Below the pieces are notes generated by a model. The model made no database searches and was not told where the DNA came from. It worked only from the letters and a program-made list of their open reading frames with translations. Of a stretch of 64,000 nucleotides of DNA, positions 26,614 through 35,262 are shown piece after piece. Position 1 is the stretch's first letter; each line of letters starts with the position of its first letter. A program made the translations under genes and the position numbers. This DNA is from Burkholderia anthina. Its GTDB lineage: Bacteria; Pseudomonadota; Gammaproteobacteria; Burkholderiales; Burkholderiaceae. Location of the stretch: NCBI RefSeq assembly GCF_001547525.1, contig NZ_LNJP01000003.1, positions 1,054,001-1,118,000 of the forward strand, given 5' to 3'.

Positions 26614-26656
26614 ATTGTCGGAAATATCAACCGGGAAGGAAATCAGTCGAGTCTGA
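26614..26656 (-). promoter_or_regulatory. RcsB-like box and -10 of candidate sRNA B
   Basis: On the minus strand: TCAGACTCGACTGA (26656-26643), 23 bp, GACAAT (26619-26614). The symmetric AATCAG/CTGATT flanks extend the box to 18 bp. Confidence 0.6.
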
Positions 26657-26741
26657 TTCTGCAGCCGCGACAATGCGAGTCGCGCACACGTACGTGTTCA
26701 TGCACCGAAGGGTGCCGCCGCGATTTGCCGCGTCCGCGGCT

Positions 26742-27464
26742 TCAGATGCCGCGCTGATTGACGCGCTTCGACAGTTCCTCCGCGCTTTCCTTGCGCTCGC
26801 TGTACCGGTCGACCAGATAGGGGCCGACGTCGCGCGTGAGCAGCGTGAACTTCACCAGTTCCTCCATCACGTCCACCACGCGATCGAAATACGCGGACGG
26901 CTTCATCCGCCCCGCTTCGTCGAACTCCATGAACGCCTTGGCCACCGACGACTGGTTCGGGATGGTCAGCATGCGCATCCAGCGCCCGAGCACGCGCATC
27001 TGGTTCACCGCGTTGAACGACTGCGAGCCGCCGCTCACCTGCATCACCGCGAGCGTCTTGCCCTGCGTCGGCCGCACGGCGCCCGTCGACAGCGGAATCC
27101 AGTCGATCTGCGCTTTCATGATGCCGGTCATCGCGCCGTGCCGTTCCGGCGAGCACCACACCATGCCTTCGGACCACATCACGTGCTCGCGCAGCTCGAC
27201 CACTTTCGGGTGACTCTCCGGTGCATCGTCCGGCAGCGGCAATCCGCTCGGATTGAACATGCGCACCTCGGCGCCCATCGCCGTGAGCAACCGCGCGGCT
27301 TCCTCGGTCAGCAGACGGCTGAACGAACGCTCACGCAGCGAGCCGTACAGAAGCAGGAACCTCGGCGAATGGGTCGACGGCGCCGCGGGCCGCAGGTGCG
27401 CGACGTCCGGCACGTGAAACAGCGTGGCGTCGAGTTGCGGCAGGTCTTTGAGGGAGTCGGTCAT
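26742..27464 (-). CDS. arsH: ArsH NADPH-dependent FMN reductase
   Basis: This is a 240-residue flavodoxin-fold protein. LLLYGSLRERSFSRLLTEEAARLL binds the FMN phosphate, and WCSPERHGAMTGIMKAQIDWIPLS is characteristic of ArsH. ArsH oxidises trivalent organoarsenicals and confers resistance to them. Its ATG overlaps the acr3 stop (ATGA), making it the last gene of arsR-arsC-acr3-arsH. Confidence 0.92.
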   Translation of the reverse strand: MTDSLKDLPQLDATLFHVPDVAHLRPAAPSTHSPRFLLLYGSLRERSFSRLLTEEAARLLTAMGAEVRMFNPSGLPLPDDAPESHPKVVELREHVMWSEGMVWCSPERHGAMTGIMKAQIDWIPLSTGAVRPTQGKTLAVMQVSGGSQSFNAVNQMRVLGRWMRMLTIPNQSSVAKAFMEFDEAGRMKPSAYFDRVVDVMEELVKFTLLTRDVGPYLVDRYSERKESAEELSKRVNQRGI

Positions 27465-28558
27465 GGGGCGGTTCTCTCGTGATCTCGGGCCCGGCACTCG
27501 TACCAGCCCTTCGACCGGTTGACGATACGCACGACCAGCAGCATCGTCGGCACCTCGATCAGCACGCCGACGACGGTTGCCAGCGCCGCGCCGGAATGAA
27601 AACCGAACAGGCTGATCGCGGCCGCGACCGCCAGCTCGAAAAAGTTGGATGCGCCGATCAGCGCCGACGGGCAGGCCACGCTGTGCTTCTCGCCCACCGC
27701 GCGATTGAGCCAGTACGCGAGCGCGGAATTGAAGAACACCTGGATCAGGATCGGCACCGCGAGCAGCGCGATCACGAGCGGCTGCCGCAGGATCGCTTCG
27801 CCCTGAAACGCGAACAGCAGCACGAGCGTGGCCAGCAGCGCGGCGATCGACCACGGGCCGGCCTTCGCCATGGCGGCGTCGAACGCCGCCTGCCCCCTCG
27901 CGAGCAGCATCTTGCGCCACAGCTGCGCGAAGATCACCGGAATCACGATGTAGAGCACGACCGACGTGAGCAGCGTCGCCCACGGCACCGTGATGGCCGA
28001 CATCCCCAGCAGCAGGCCGACCAGCGGCGCGAACGCGATCACCATGATGCTGTCGTTCAGCGCGACTTGCGACAGCGTGAACAGCGGATCGCCGCCCGTC
28101 AGCCGGCTCCATACGAATACCATCGCCGTGCACGGCGCCGCGGCGAGCAGGATCAGGCCCGCGATGTAGCTGTCGAGCTGATCGGCCGGCAGCATCGGCG
28201 CGAACAGATGGCGGATGAACAGCCAGCCGAGAAACGCCATCGAGAACGGCTTGACGAGCCAGTTCACGACGAGCGTGACGCCGATGCCCTTCACATGCCG
28301 ACGCACCTCGTGCAGCGCGCCGAAGTCGACCTTGACCAGCATCGGGACGATCATCACCCAGATCAGCAGCCCGACCGGGAGATTGACCTGCGCGTACGCC
28401 ATCCGGCCGATCCGCTGGAACAGGTCGGGCAGCACCTGGCCGAGCGCGATGCCGGCGACGATGCACAGCGCGACCCAGATCGTCAGGTAGCGTTCGAAGA
28501 AGTTGATGGAAGGCTTTGCGACAGCCTTGCCCGGCGGGGCGACGTTGGACGTGTTCAT
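27461..28558 (-). CDS. acr3: Acr3-family arsenite efflux permease
   Basis: This is a 365-residue, ten-helix permease of the bile/arsenite/riboflavin transporter superfamily. AAAPCTAMVFVWSRLTGGDP contains the conserved Cys of Acr3, and ALIGASNFFELAVAAAISLFG the conserved Glu helix. It expels arsenite using proton motive force. Expected to be induced by arsenite through the ArsR encoded at the operon start. Confidence 0.93.
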   Translation of the reverse strand: MNTSNVAPPGKAVAKPSINFFERYLTIWVALCIVAGIALGQVLPDLFQRIGRMAYAQVNLPVGLLIWVMIVPMLVKVDFGALHEVRRHVKGIGVTLVVNWLVKPFSMAFLGWLFIRHLFAPMLPADQLDSYIAGLILLAAAPCTAMVFVWSRLTGGDPLFTLSQVALNDSIMVIAFAPLVGLLLGMSAITVPWATLLTSVVLYIVIPVIFAQLWRKMLLARGQAAFDAAMAKAGPWSIAALLATLVLLFAFQGEAILRQPLVIALLAVPILIQVFFNSALAYWLNRAVGEKHSVACPSALIGASNFFELAVAAAISLFGFHSGAALATVVGVLIEVPTMLLVVRIVNRSKGWYECRARDHERTAP

Positions 28559-28621
28559 CGGACAGGTTCAGCCTTGAAGTCGTTGGCGCTCGCGCGTTTC
28601 GGCAGACCGCCGCGCAAATGA

Positions 28622-29116
28622 TCAGGTTTGCGAGATCGCGGTCAACGCCGTCTGGAGTTCGGCATGGCTCATGCGGTCCAGCGGCAGCGCCAGCAACTGC
28701 AGCATGCGATAGCCGATCGCCTGACGCGTGAGTTCGAACGCGCGGCGCTTGCCTTCGTCACCGCCCGTCGCATTCGACGGATCGGCGTAGCCCCAATGGA
28801 CTTTGATCGGGCTGCCGGGCCAGTACGGACAGGTTTCCGCCGCCGCGCTGTCGCACACGGTGATGACGACACACATTTCCGGCACGCCGTCGCCAACGAA
28901 CTCGTCCCAGCTCTTGCTGCGGTATCCGGCCACGTCGACGCCGGCGTTCGTCAGCGCTTCCAGCGCGAACGGATTGAGGCGACCGCTCGGCGCGCTGCCG
29001 GCGCTGTAGGCACGCACATCCTTGCCGAGCTTCGCGGCCCAGTGATTGAGCATGCCCTCGGCCAGCACGCTGCGTGCCGAGTTGTGGGTACAGAGGATCA
29101 GGATGTTGGCGGTCAT
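28622..29116 (-). CDS. arsC: Arsenate reductase, low-molecular-weight phosphatase type
   Basis: This is a 164-residue protein. ILILCTHNSARSVLAEGMLNH is the P-loop (CxxNSxRS) of thioredoxin-coupled LMW-PTP-like arsenate reductases, with further Cys at MCVVITVCDSAAAETCPYWPG. It reduces arsenate to arsenite for export by Acr3. Spaced 22 bp after arsR. Confidence 0.92.
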   Translation of the reverse strand: MTANILILCTHNSARSVLAEGMLNHWAAKLGKDVRAYSAGSAPSGRLNPFALEALTNAGVDVAGYRSKSWDEFVGDGVPEMCVVITVCDSAAAETCPYWPGSPIKVHWGYADPSNATGGDEGKRRAFELTRQAIGYRMLQLLALPLDRMSHAELQTALTAISQT

Positions 29117-29138
29117 GGGCGATGCGCGCGAATGCGCG

Positions 29139-29486
29139 TCAGGATTGCCGGTTGCGGTTGCTCTTTGCCGACGGCGAACAGACGGAAACCGGCGAACACG
29201 GATTCCCGCCGCAACAGTTCTCCGTGAGATAGCCCAGCAGCCCGTTCATCGTGTCGAAGTTCGCACAGTAGAAGACGAAGCGGCCTTCCTGGCGGCTGGT
29301 GACGAGCTGCGCATGCGCGAGTTCCTTCAGGTGAAAGGACAGCGACGATGGCGGCACGTCGAGCAGCGTCGCGATCCGGCCGGCCGGCATGCCTTGCGGC
29401 CCCGCCTGCACGAGCGCGCGAAAGACGGCAAGCCGGGATTCATGCGCGAGCGCGGCAAGAGCGGCAATGGTCTGGTTCGTTTCCAT
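29139..29486 (-). CDS. arsR: ArsR arsenic-responsive repressor
   Basis: This is a 115-residue winged-helix repressor (LAHESRLAVFRALVQAGPQG, LLDVPPSSLSFHLKELAHAQLV). The usual ELCVCDL site is absent. A cluster near the C-terminus, NCCGGNPCSPVSVC, offers four cysteines, so As(III) is probably sensed there, as in C-terminal-cysteine ArsR subtypes. First gene of the ars operon, which it should autoregulate. Confidence 0.9.
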   Translation of the reverse strand: METNQTIAALAALAHESRLAVFRALVQAGPQGMPAGRIATLLDVPPSSLSFHLKELAHAQLVTSRQEGRFVFYCANFDTMNGLLGYLTENCCGGNPCSPVSVCSPSAKSNRNRQS

Positions 29487-29584
29487 TGTTCGATAATAAT
29501 CGAAATATGGAAACCAGGAAAGCGACGCCGAACCACGGCGTCGCCGGAATGGTCTGCCCCCAAGACAATGCGCGCCGTGCGCCG

Positions 29585-30601
29585 TCAGCGCCCGATCAAC
29601 CGCGTGTGACTCGGCAACGCGACCGTGAGATCGGTGTCGCCCGCTGCCGGCCGCGACACGTCACGCGTCGTGGCAAGCCATTGCGCGAACTCGGCGGCGG
29701 TCATGCCGACGGCCTCGGCCGAACTCGATGCGGGCGTGCCCGCCGGCTCGCTTGCCGCGTGTGCGGCCCGTTGCGCATGCGTTGCCGCACCACGAGATGG
29801 CGGGGCCGCCGGCGCGTTCGACGCCGCGTCCGGCGCCTTTTTGCCACGCGACATGGCGGCAGGCTTCGCCGCCGAACGTGCGGCGGCAGCAACCGGCTTC
29901 GCGGTGACCGGCGATGCGGGTTCGGCAGCCGGCGCCGCAGCTTGGGCCACGACGGCATCCGATGCGATCGCCATCGCCACGGCCACCGGCGCATCGCCCG
30001 ACGGCGCGCGGCCGGCATGCAGCGCACGCGATGCCGCGGATGCCGCTTCCGCCGCCTCCACCGCGAGAGCCGCTGGATGGGCAACCTCGCCGTCCGCGGT
30101 CGTCGCACGATCGGCCGGCACGATCGCCACTTCCGCCGCCCTGCCGGTCGCCTGCGCCACCTGCGTCGCGGCAACGGCCGCCGTCGGCGCCGCCAGGATT
30201 GCCGCCGAATAGACGGCACCATGCTCCGCCGCATGCTGACGTTCATCGACGAAATGCGTCGCGAAAACGCACGTCGCGCCGAACAGCGCGCACGCCATCA
30301 GCGTGAGCCGCCAGTGGCGGCGCAGCGGGTGCGGCCGGACCCATGCCCGGTTATCCGAACCGAAATCCTCCGCACGCACCGCCTTCTCGGTCTTGCGCGA
30401 CTTCGTTGCGCGAACAACCATGTCGGCTTGCCCGGCCGCGGGCATCGCCGCGCAGCGCGTGCCCTTCAGGTCGAACACGTTCGGTTTCGGCCGCCGGCTC
30501 GCCACGAACGGCCGGCGCCGCCGGCCGTACGGCGGCGGCACATCCGAGAACGGATGCGCGAGCGGAATCGCGTAATGGCCGGTGATGTCCTGCATGCTCA
30601 T
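29585..30601 (-). CDS. Unknown protein with single membrane helix and Ala-rich periplasmic tail
   Basis: This encodes 338 residues. The N-terminal ~95 residues are basic and Pro-rich; one membrane helix (LTLMACALFGATCVFATHF) lies at about residues 98-116. The remainder is a low-complexity Ala/Pro-rich region ending in a short folded-looking segment (GMTAAEFAQWLATTRDVS). No family is recognised. An isolated RcsB-like box lies at 30733-30746, about 130 bp upstream of its start. Composition could partly reflect high GC, but a start, a single long frame and the helix argue for a real gene. Confidence 0.5.
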   Translation of the reverse strand: MSMQDITGHYAIPLAHPFSDVPPPYGRRRRPFVASRRPKPNVFDLKGTRCAAMPAAGQADMVVRATKSRKTEKAVRAEDFGSDNRAWVRPHPLRRHWRLTLMACALFGATCVFATHFVDERQHAAEHGAVYSAAILAAPTAAVAATQVAQATGRAAEVAIVPADRATTADGEVAHPAALAVEAAEAASAASRALHAGRAPSGDAPVAVAMAIASDAVVAQAAAPAAEPASPVTAKPVAAAARSAAKPAAMSRGKKAPDAASNAPAAPPSRGAATHAQRAAHAASEPAGTPASSSAEAVGMTAAEFAQWLATTRDVSRPAAGDTDLTVALPSHTRLIGR

Positions 30602-30732
30602 GATGTCGACGACGCATTGCGCGACATCCGCCGCGGCAATCCGTGCTCCCGTAGTTGAACGAATGACCCCGAGTATCGCCGTCGCGCCGGTTTCGGTAAA
30701 TCGGACTGCGTTACCTTCGATCCGGACGGTAG

Positions 30733-30746
30733 TCGGCCTGGTCCTA
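30733..30746. promoter_or_regulatory. Isolated RcsB-like box
   Basis: TCGGCCTGGTCCTA is the same sequence as the box of candidate sRNA D read on the plus strand. No -10-like hexamer follows at 23 bp on either strand, so it could be an auxiliary or repressor site. Confidence 0.35.
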
Positions 30747-30776
30747 CCGATGCGCGACCGGCCCGGCGGACGGCAC

Positions 30777-30890
30777 TTAGAACCGGCCGCGCAAGCCGAT
30801 GAACACTTCGTTCGACGACAGCTTCGACTTCAGTTGTTCGTCGCGCGCGTTGACGCGGTTCGCGAACGTGTTGAAGCCGGTCTCGACTTA
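30777..30890 (-). pseudogene. C-terminal tail of an outer-membrane beta-barrel protein
   Basis: The minus strand reads VETGFNTFANRVNARDEQLK, then SKLSSNEVFIGLRGRF and TAA (30779-30777). A C-terminal alternating strand ending in Phe is the BAM-recognition signature of outer-membrane barrels such as autotransporters. Nothing upstream continues the barrel. It is a leftover of a lost surface protein next to the present adhesin cluster. Confidence 0.5.
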
Positions 30891-30946
30891 TGTTTCCTGT
30901 CAGACCGGTCCCAAACACGCGCTTTCCGTGGCAGCGCCCTGCAGTT

Positions 30947-30989
30947 TCGGACTGGACTGATTTTCTTCAGACTCCGAAACGACCACAAT
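30947..30989 (+). promoter_or_regulatory. RcsB-like box and -10 of candidate sRNA C
   Basis: TCGGACTGGACTGA (30947-30960), 23 bp, CACAAT (30984-30989). A further imperfect box, TCAGACCGGTCCCA, lies at 30900-30913. Confidence 0.6.
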
Positions 30990-30995
30990 CGGCCT

Positions 30996-31069
30996 GCTTG
31001 TTCTCCGTCTCCAGGAGATCAGGCTCCATAGTCGATACTTTTCCCGCCTTCTCCGGCGGGACTTTTTTT
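30996..31069 (+). ncRNA. Candidate small RNA C
   Basis: This is a plus-strand unit of about 74 nt starting 7 nt after CACAAT. A long hairpin GCCTG...CAGGC encloses TCTCC/GGAGA with a CU-rich loop (GTCTCC). A single-stranded stretch follows, then the terminator CCCGCC-TTCTCC-GGCGGG, AC and seven T (31043-31069). It precedes the response-regulator gene at 31184 but is separated from it by the terminator. No internal ORF is seen. Confidence 0.55.
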
Positions 31070-31183
31070 GGACGGCATCACACCACTCCCTGCCCGGAGC
31101 CTTCCGGCCATGATCCCGCTTCTTTCCCTCCGGTCGCGAACGCACGCCACCACCGCGCCGCACCGGCTTCGCCCGCCCGCACC

Positions 31184-31996
31184 GTGACCGACGCCCCTTC
31201 GACCGCGATCGCGATCCTGACGATCGACCATCCGAGCCGCGGCATGTTCGACGACCGGCTGCGCCGCGCGGGCCATGGCTACGATCGGCTGCGCATCGAC
31301 GACATCCTGCGCCGCGCCGGCTACCGGCCGTTGCGCTTCGAATATCTGACCGATCTGCTCGCGGCCTGCGACACGCGCGCGTTCGATCTCTTCATCGTGC
31401 AATGCGAAACGGCCTGCCGCCGCACGACGGACGCGATCCGCGCGCTGCGCGCGCGTTTCGCCGACACCGTGGCGATCGTGTCGATCAGCCAGCGCGATGC
31501 GGATCTCGCGCAATCGGCGTGTTTCGTGGCCGGCGCGAACGAGCATCTGCCGTACGCCGCGTCGCCCGATGCGCTGATCGGCAGCATCGCGACGTGGCTG
31601 CGCTGGTCCCATCACCGTGCGATCCATCATCGCCACTGGCGGATCGGACAGTTCGAGTTCGATACGGCCGCGCGCAGCGTGACCGTCGCCGGCCGCGAGC
31701 ACGTGCTGACCGAGAAGCACTTCCAGATCGCGACCGCGTTCTTCCTGAACATGGGCCGCGCGCTCGATCGCGCGCACGTGAGCCAGCTCGTGTGGGGCTC
31801 GCTCGTCGCGTCGCAAAGCCGGCGGCTCGACACGCACGTCGCGTATCTGCGCGACCGGCTCGAACTCGACGGGCGGCACGGCGTGCGGATGATGACGATG
31901 TACGGCTTCGGATACCGGCTCGTCACGTGCGAGCCGGACGAGCCGCCCGGGCCGGACCCGCGCCGGGCCGACGGCACGCGCGCCGCGCAACCCTGA
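31184..31996 (+). CDS. OmpR-family response regulator with degenerate receiver
   Basis: This is a 270-residue protein from GTG 31184, the first start after the sRNA C terminator. The C-terminal winged helix (RSVTVAGREHVLTEKHFQIA, RRLDTHVAYLRDRLELDGRH, YGFGYRLVTC) is a clear OmpR/PhoB DNA-binding domain. The receiver half is present, but the phospho-acceptor region reads FDLFIVQCETACRR, without Asp, so phosphorylation-independent action is likely. It is directly upstream of the hybrid kinase gene in the same direction. Confidence 0.8.
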   Translation: MTDAPSTAIAILTIDHPSRGMFDDRLRRAGHGYDRLRIDDILRRAGYRPLRFEYLTDLLAACDTRAFDLFIVQCETACRRTTDAIRALRARFADTVAIVSISQRDADLAQSACFVAGANEHLPYAASPDALIGSIATWLRWSHHRAIHHRHWRIGQFEFDTAARSVTVAGREHVLTEKHFQIATAFFLNMGRALDRAHVSQLVWGSLVASQSRRLDTHVAYLRDRLELDGRHGVRMMTMYGFGYRLVTCEPDEPPGPDPRRADGTRAAQP

Positions 31997-32031
31997 CGGG
32001 CAGCGTTGCGTACCGATCGGACTCCATTATC

Positions 32032-35000
32032 ATGGGGGCACCTTGGCCGACCGCCCCCGCCCCGATGGACCACCGCGCCGCACCCGATCGATCCCGCCTC
32101 GCCGCCGGCCCGTCCGCCGATCCCACGCCGGCCGGCCGCCGCCAGCGCGCGCTGCTGTATGCCGGCGGCGCCGCCGTGACCGTCGCGATCCTGCTCGCCA
32201 GCGGGCTGATGCTGTACACGATGGCGAGGGAAGCGATCCAGGAGCGCTATACGGGGTTCGGCGTGCGGCATTTTCTCGTCCAGTTCGAATTCAAGCTGCG
32301 CACGACGGGCATGGACATGCTCACCACCCACGACGAAAGCGTATGGCACACGCGCACGGCCGATCCGGCCGCGGTCGCCGCGCTGGCCGCCGGAAACGGG
32401 CGGCTCGAACTGCGCGACAACCCGCGATTCCCGTCGATGCTCGTGCTCGCCGACCTGTCGCCCGAGCGGCCGGCCGCGTCCTATGCGCGCTATCTCGCGA
32501 TGGCGAGCGACATGAGCTACCGGGTCGGCGCGTACGTCGCGAAGCAGGACGCCGGCCGGCCCGTGGCCGGCTACGCGTACAGCCCCGACCGCCGCTTCGC
32601 GATGGTGATCCCGAGCCCGGAACCGGGCACGGCTCCGGCCGAACCGGCGCCCGCTCCCGCGTCGGCGCTGCTGGCCCAGGTCGCCGCCGATCTCGATACG
32701 CCCGCGCCGCGCCGGTTCGTGTGGCATGCGCCGGCCTACGACCCCGTGCAGCGCCGCGACGTGTTCCGGATCGTCGGCGCCGCGTACGACAACGGCGTGC
32801 CGCTCGAAGTGCTCGTGTCGACGCTGCCCGTCGACGTGCTGCGCACGCGGCTCACGACTGAAGTCCCCACCAACGCGGCCATCATCGCGAATGCGCACGG
32901 CGACACGCTGCTGCGCGTGGGCGCCGCCGAGCACGACGCGGCGACGGTCTCGGCACTCCAGCGTCTCGCGGCACGCACGCGCCCGGCGGCCGGCAACGGC
33001 ACGCGCGCCGCTTACGCCGACGGCCTGTTCGCGCTGAGCCAGCCGATCCCCGACACCGGCTGGACGCTCGTGCAGGCGTTCTCGCTGCGCTCGCTGCTCG
33101 CGGCGATCGGCGTGCGCGCGGGCGGCTACGCGGCGATCATGCTCGCCGCGATCGCGCTCGTCTGGTGGCTGCTGGTGCGGTTCGACCGCCGCGTGCTGAA
33201 GCCGGACGAAGCGCGCCGCCGCCGCGTGATCGACAGCGAGAACCTGAACCGTACGATCGTCGAGGCCGCGCCGTCCGGCATCGCGCTGCTGTCGCTCGCG
33301 GACGGCGCGGTGCTGCTGCAGAACGACACGATGCGCGACTACGACGCGCGCCGCGCGGGCGGTCCGTCGCTGCCGGCGCGGCTGCTCGAGCGCTTCGACC
33401 GCTCGGCCGATACCGACGCGTGGCAGTCGGGCCTGCATGTGTCGCTGCCCACCGCCGACGGCAACGCGGTCGATCTGCTCGTCAACCTCGTGCGCACGCG
33501 CTATCGCGACGCGGACGTCGTGCTGTGCAACTTCTCCGACATCACGTCGCAGAAGAACGTCGAACGCGCGCTCGACCACGCGCGGCAGGCCGCCGACGCG
33601 GCGAACAGCGCGAAATCCACGTTCCTCGCGACGATGAGCCACGAGATCCGGACGCCGCTGAACGCGATCCTCGGCAATCTCGAGCTGATCGGCCGCGAGC
33701 CGCTCGCCGATACGCAGCGCGAGCGGCTGCATACGGTCGAGGGCGCGTCGTCGGTGCTGCTCGACCTGATCAACGACATCCTCGACTTGTCGAAGATCGA
33801 GGCCGGCCAGATGACGATCGAGGCGATCCCGTTCGATCTCGCCGACACCATCCGGCAGACCGGCGCGATGTTCGAGCCGCTGGCCGCCGCGAAGGGGCTG
33901 CAGTTCGACGTGTTCGTCGACGATGCGCTCGCGCCGCGCTATCTCGGCGATCCGACGCGCATCCGGCAGATCGCCGCGAACCTCGTCGGCAACGCGATCA
34001 AGTTCACGAACCACGGCGAGATCACGCTCGAGGTGTACCTGCGCGACGACGCCGATCCCGCGTCGCCGATCGCGATCGGCGTCAGCGACACGGGCATCGG
34101 GATGACCGACGAACAGCGCGCGACGCTGTTCCGCCCGTTCACGCAGGCCGATACGTCGATCACGCGGCGCTATGGCGGCACGGGCCTCGGGCTCGCGCTG
34201 ACGAAGCAGCTCACGCAGATGATGCACGGCGCGATCGACGTGAAGAGCGAAGCCGGCCATGGCAGCACGTTCGTCGTCACGCTGCCGCTGCGGGCGGCGA
34301 CGAGCGAGCAGATCGCCGCGCAGGACGCGGCGCGCGCCGACGATGCCGCGTTGCCGGCCGTCGCCGCGCGCGTGCTGGTGGTCGACGATCATCCGGTGAA
34401 CCGCAAGCTGCTGCAGGGGCAGCTCGTCACGCTCGGCTATGCGGCGGACGCCGCCGAGGAAGGCGCGGCCGCGTTGCGGCGCTGCACCGATACGCGCTAC
34501 GACCTCGTGATGACCGACCTGAACATGCCGGGCATGGACGGCTATACGCTGGCCCGCGTGCTGCGCGCGCAGTATCCGGGCCTGCCGGTGGTCGCGGTCA
34601 CCGCGCATGCGAGCGCCACCGAGCATGCGCGCTGCGCGGAAGCGGGGATCGTCGCGGTGCTCGTGAAACCGGTGCTGCTCGACATGATCGACCGCACCGT
34701 GCGGCGCTATGCGAAGGGGGCGGCCGCAAGCCGGCCCGAGCGGAACGCGCTGGTCGATCTGGCCGAAGGCCCGTTGCCGCCGGACGTGCACGAACTGTTC
34801 GGCGACACGCTCGAGCGTTCGCTCGCGGCGATCCGCGATGCGCTCGCGCGCGGCGACGTGCCCGCGCTGCGGGCGGAGCTGCATTCGCTGCGCGGCGCGT
34901 TCGCGACGATCCACGAGCATGCGGTGGCCGACGCGGTGCGCGACATGCAGGACGCCGTGCAGGCCGGCGATACGGCTGCGCTCGAACCGCTGGTCGACCG

Positions 35001-35070
35001 CACCGCGCACCTCGCGCGCGACACGCTCCGGCGACGCGCGGCGCAGGCGCCGCACGCACCGCAAGCCTGA
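32032..35070 (+). CDS. BvgS/RcsC-like hybrid sensor kinase with HPt domain
   Basis: This encodes 1,012 residues from ATG 32032; ATG 32065 is equally plausible and neither has a clear ribosome-binding site. Helices at about 35-58 and 360-385 flank a periplasmic sensor region. A PAS-like segment follows (about 410-500), then HisKA (ATMSHEIRTPLNAILGNLEL, His537), HATPase (NLVGNAIKFTNHG, GGTGLGLALT), a receiver (VLVVDDHPVNRKLL; MTDLNMPGMDG, Asp829) and an HPt (AELHSLRGAFATI, His951). All phosphorelay residues are intact. A likely phosphodonor for the RcsB-like regulators nearby. Confidence 0.88.
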   Translation: MGAPWPTAPAPMDHRAAPDRSRLAAGPSADPTPAGRRQRALLYAGGAAVTVAILLASGLMLYTMAREAIQERYTGFGVRHFLVQFEFKLRTTGMDMLTTHDESVWHTRTADPAAVAALAAGNGRLELRDNPRFPSMLVLADLSPERPAASYARYLAMASDMSYRVGAYVAKQDAGRPVAGYAYSPDRRFAMVIPSPEPGTAPAEPAPAPASALLAQVAADLDTPAPRRFVWHAPAYDPVQRRDVFRIVGAAYDNGVPLEVLVSTLPVDVLRTRLTTEVPTNAAIIANAHGDTLLRVGAAEHDAATVSALQRLAARTRPAAGNGTRAAYADGLFALSQPIPDTGWTLVQAFSLRSLLAAIGVRAGGYAAIMLAAIALVWWLLVRFDRRVLKPDEARRRRVIDSENLNRTIVEAAPSGIALLSLADGAVLLQNDTMRDYDARRAGGPSLPARLLERFDRSADTDAWQSGLHVSLPTADGNAVDLLVNLVRTRYRDADVVLCNFSDITSQKNVERALDHARQAADAANSAKSTFLATMSHEIRTPLNAILGNLELIGREPLADTQRERLHTVEGASSVLLDLINDILDLSKIEAGQMTIEAIPFDLADTIRQTGAMFEPLAAAKGLQFDVFVDDALAPRYLGDPTRIRQIAANLVGNAIKFTNHGEITLEVYLRDDADPASPIAIGVSDTGIGMTDEQRATLFRPFTQADTSITRRYGGTGLGLALTKQLTQMMHGAIDVKSEAGHGSTFVVTLPLRAATSEQIAAQDAARADDAALPAVAARVLVVDDHPVNRKLLQGQLVTLGYAADAAEEGAAALRRCTDTRYDLVMTDLNMPGMDGYTLARVLRAQYPGLPVVAVTAHASATEHARCAEAGIVAVLVKPVLLDMIDRTVRRYAKGAAASRPERNALVDLAEGPLPPDVHELFGDTLERSLAAIRDALARGDVPALRAELHSLRGAFATIHEHAVADAVRDMQDAVQAGDTAALEPLVDRTAHLARDTLRRRAAQAPHAPQA

Positions 35071-35150
35071 TCGGCCGCCGTCCGGCGGCTGTCTTTCCTC
35101 CTCCCGAGTCGTTTCGCGGCCGCGCGGGCGCGGCGGCGCGTTCGCGGGTG

Positions 35151-35164
35151 TAGGACACGCCCTA
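35151..35164. promoter_or_regulatory. Distal RcsB-like box upstream of adhesin 1
   Basis: TAGGACACGCCCTA. Its centre lies 51 bp upstream of the proximal box centre. The same arrangement recurs before adhesin 2 at 38175-38188. Confidence 0.5.
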
Positions 35165-35201
35165 CAAACATCGCATCTCGAATAAGTTTTGGACGACAGA
35201 T

Positions 35202-35244
35202 TCGGACGAGTCCGATCAATACCATGGGCCCATCAACCTTACGA
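35202..35244 (+). promoter_or_regulatory. Proximal RcsB-like box of adhesin 1
   Basis: TCGGACGAGTCCGA (35202-35215) is a perfect palindrome. The hexamer 23 bp on (TTACGA, 35239-35244) is a poor -10; TACGAG one base further is slightly better. The start codon is at 35263. Confidence 0.5.
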
Positions 35245-35262
35245 GCTGAAAGGATGGGGGCA

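Noticed and set aside
30733..30746. A full promoter at the isolated box
   Set aside because: No -10-like hexamer occurs at 23 bp on either strand (GCAGTC and ACGGCA), so only the box is reported.
31627..35064. Minus-strand frame of 1,145 codons opposite the first hybrid kinase
   Set aside because: Shadow frame; the plus strand has complete kinase, receiver and HPt motifs.
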